A stretch of DNA of 64,000 bases. It comes from Pseudobdellovibrionaceae bacterium (GTDB lineage Bacteria; Bdellovibrionota; Bdellovibrionia; Bdellovibrionales; Bdellovibrionaceae). Below are positions 63,823-64,000 of the stretch, piece after piece (the first letter of the stretch is position 1; every line of letters begins with the position of its first letter). The DNA lies in NCBI GenBank assembly GCA_947449255.1, contig CANFQX010000002.1, forward strand, positions 62,001 to 126,000, in the 5' to 3' direction. The translations under genes and the position numbers were made by a program. A model generated the notes under the pieces. The model saw nothing but the letters and a program-made list of their open reading frames with translations, was not told where the DNA came from and made no database searches.

Positions 63823-64000
63823 ATGATCAACCAAATGAAAAAATATATCAAGAACCTCAAGACCCCAATTGCTATTATCGGTATGGGAAAAAGCGGCGAA
63901 GCGGCAAAACGCCTTCTTCTTTTGTCTGGATTTTCTGAAGAGGAAATAGTCACCTTTGATTCTAAAGTAGCGTCGGTGGATTTCAAAGATCCCAGACAGC
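63823..64000 (+). CDS. murD: MurD-like UDP-N-acetylmuramoylalanine-D-glutamate ligase, 3' end outside window
   Basis: Only the first 59 codons are visible. TPIAIIGMGKSGEAAKRLLLLSGF matches the Rossmann-like N-terminal domain of MurD ligases (GxGxSG...R). MurD adds D-glutamate to UDP-MurNAc-L-Ala. The start at 63823 is the first in-frame ATG; there is no clear ribosome binding site, and a second ATG lies at 63835. The start codon is only 17 bases from the divergent phosphoesterase start. Confidence 0.75.
   Translation, partial: MINQMKKYIKNLKTPIAIIGMGKSGEAAKRLLLLSGFSEEEIVTFDSKVASVDFKDPRQ

Overview
The window comes from a low-GC Gram-negative bacterium that most resembles a Bdellovibrionota (Bdellovibrio-like) predator or relative. 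The most telling evidence is a 64-residue histone-fold protein of the Bd0055 type (62053-62247). Supporting evidence is the many lipobox lipoproteins, the rpsU-yqeY-dnaG-rpoD cluster, a PrkA-YeaH-SpoVR operon, zinc-independent-type L31, and frequent TTG/GTG starts with good Shine-Dalgarno sequences. No phage, insertion sequence or CRISPR array is visible. Most of the window is ordinary chromosome with scattered lineage-specific genes.

Layout. 1-3.7 kb: end of a SUF iron-sulfur operon (sufC partial, sufD, sufS, nfu). 4.1-5.2 kb: a HEPN/MNT (HepT/MntA-like) toxin-antitoxin pair next to a 6S RNA gene with its own promoter and terminator. 5.3-11.7 kb: xseA-xseB-ispA, a patatin-like lipoprotein that has lost its catalytic residues, pepP, and a short RadC. 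11.9-18.5 kb: envelope genes (LpoB-like, a COG3014-like TPR lipoprotein, a pseudopilin-like protein, a large TPR lipoprotein, a LolB-like lipoprotein) and a PhaR-type regulator. 18.6-23.7 kb: prkA-yeaH-spoVR and yciH. 23.7-29.5 kb: a TadA-Nudix fusion and the macromolecular-synthesis cluster.

29.6-41.2 kb: four tRNAs (CAU, Asn, Arg, Ser-GCU), a large MASE1/CHASE/PAS histidine kinase beside an Hpt-like/receiver protein with Tyr in place of the phospho-His, small lineage-specific proteins, dedA, a 3D-domain-like lipoprotein, queF, and a CheX-like / CheY / STAS-CheX group. 41.6-47.2 kb: tRNA-Ser(UGA) directly downstream of serS, a giant GYF-TPR membrane protein, and a small exported protein behind a near-consensus sigma-54 promoter. 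That last gene is followed by two hairpins whose loops share CCCCTCC. 47.2-53 kb: murA-prmC-prfA-rpmE-rho, with Rho carrying a disordered Arg/Gly-rich extension of about 200 residues. 53.3-64 kb: a PilZ protein, a LysM lipoprotein with a C-terminal membrane anchor, DUF192, ppx, gatCAB, ligA, the histone, a membrane metallophosphoesterase, and the start of murD.

How parts fit together. Replication, transcription and translation genes (dnaG, rpoD, rho, prfA, rpmE, serS, gatCAB, ligA, 6S RNA) sit in compact clusters. Envelope construction (murA, murD, LpoB-like, lipoproteins) and signal transduction (histidine kinase, receivers, CheX-type phosphatases, PrkA, PilZ) fill the rest. The best candidates for something not yet described are the sigma-54 unit with CCCCTCC-loop hairpins (46.5-47.2 kb), the catalytically dead patatin lipoprotein, the CheX/CheY/STAS-CheX module, and the TadA-Nudix fusion. 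All functional statements are from reading motifs by eye; no database search was run.
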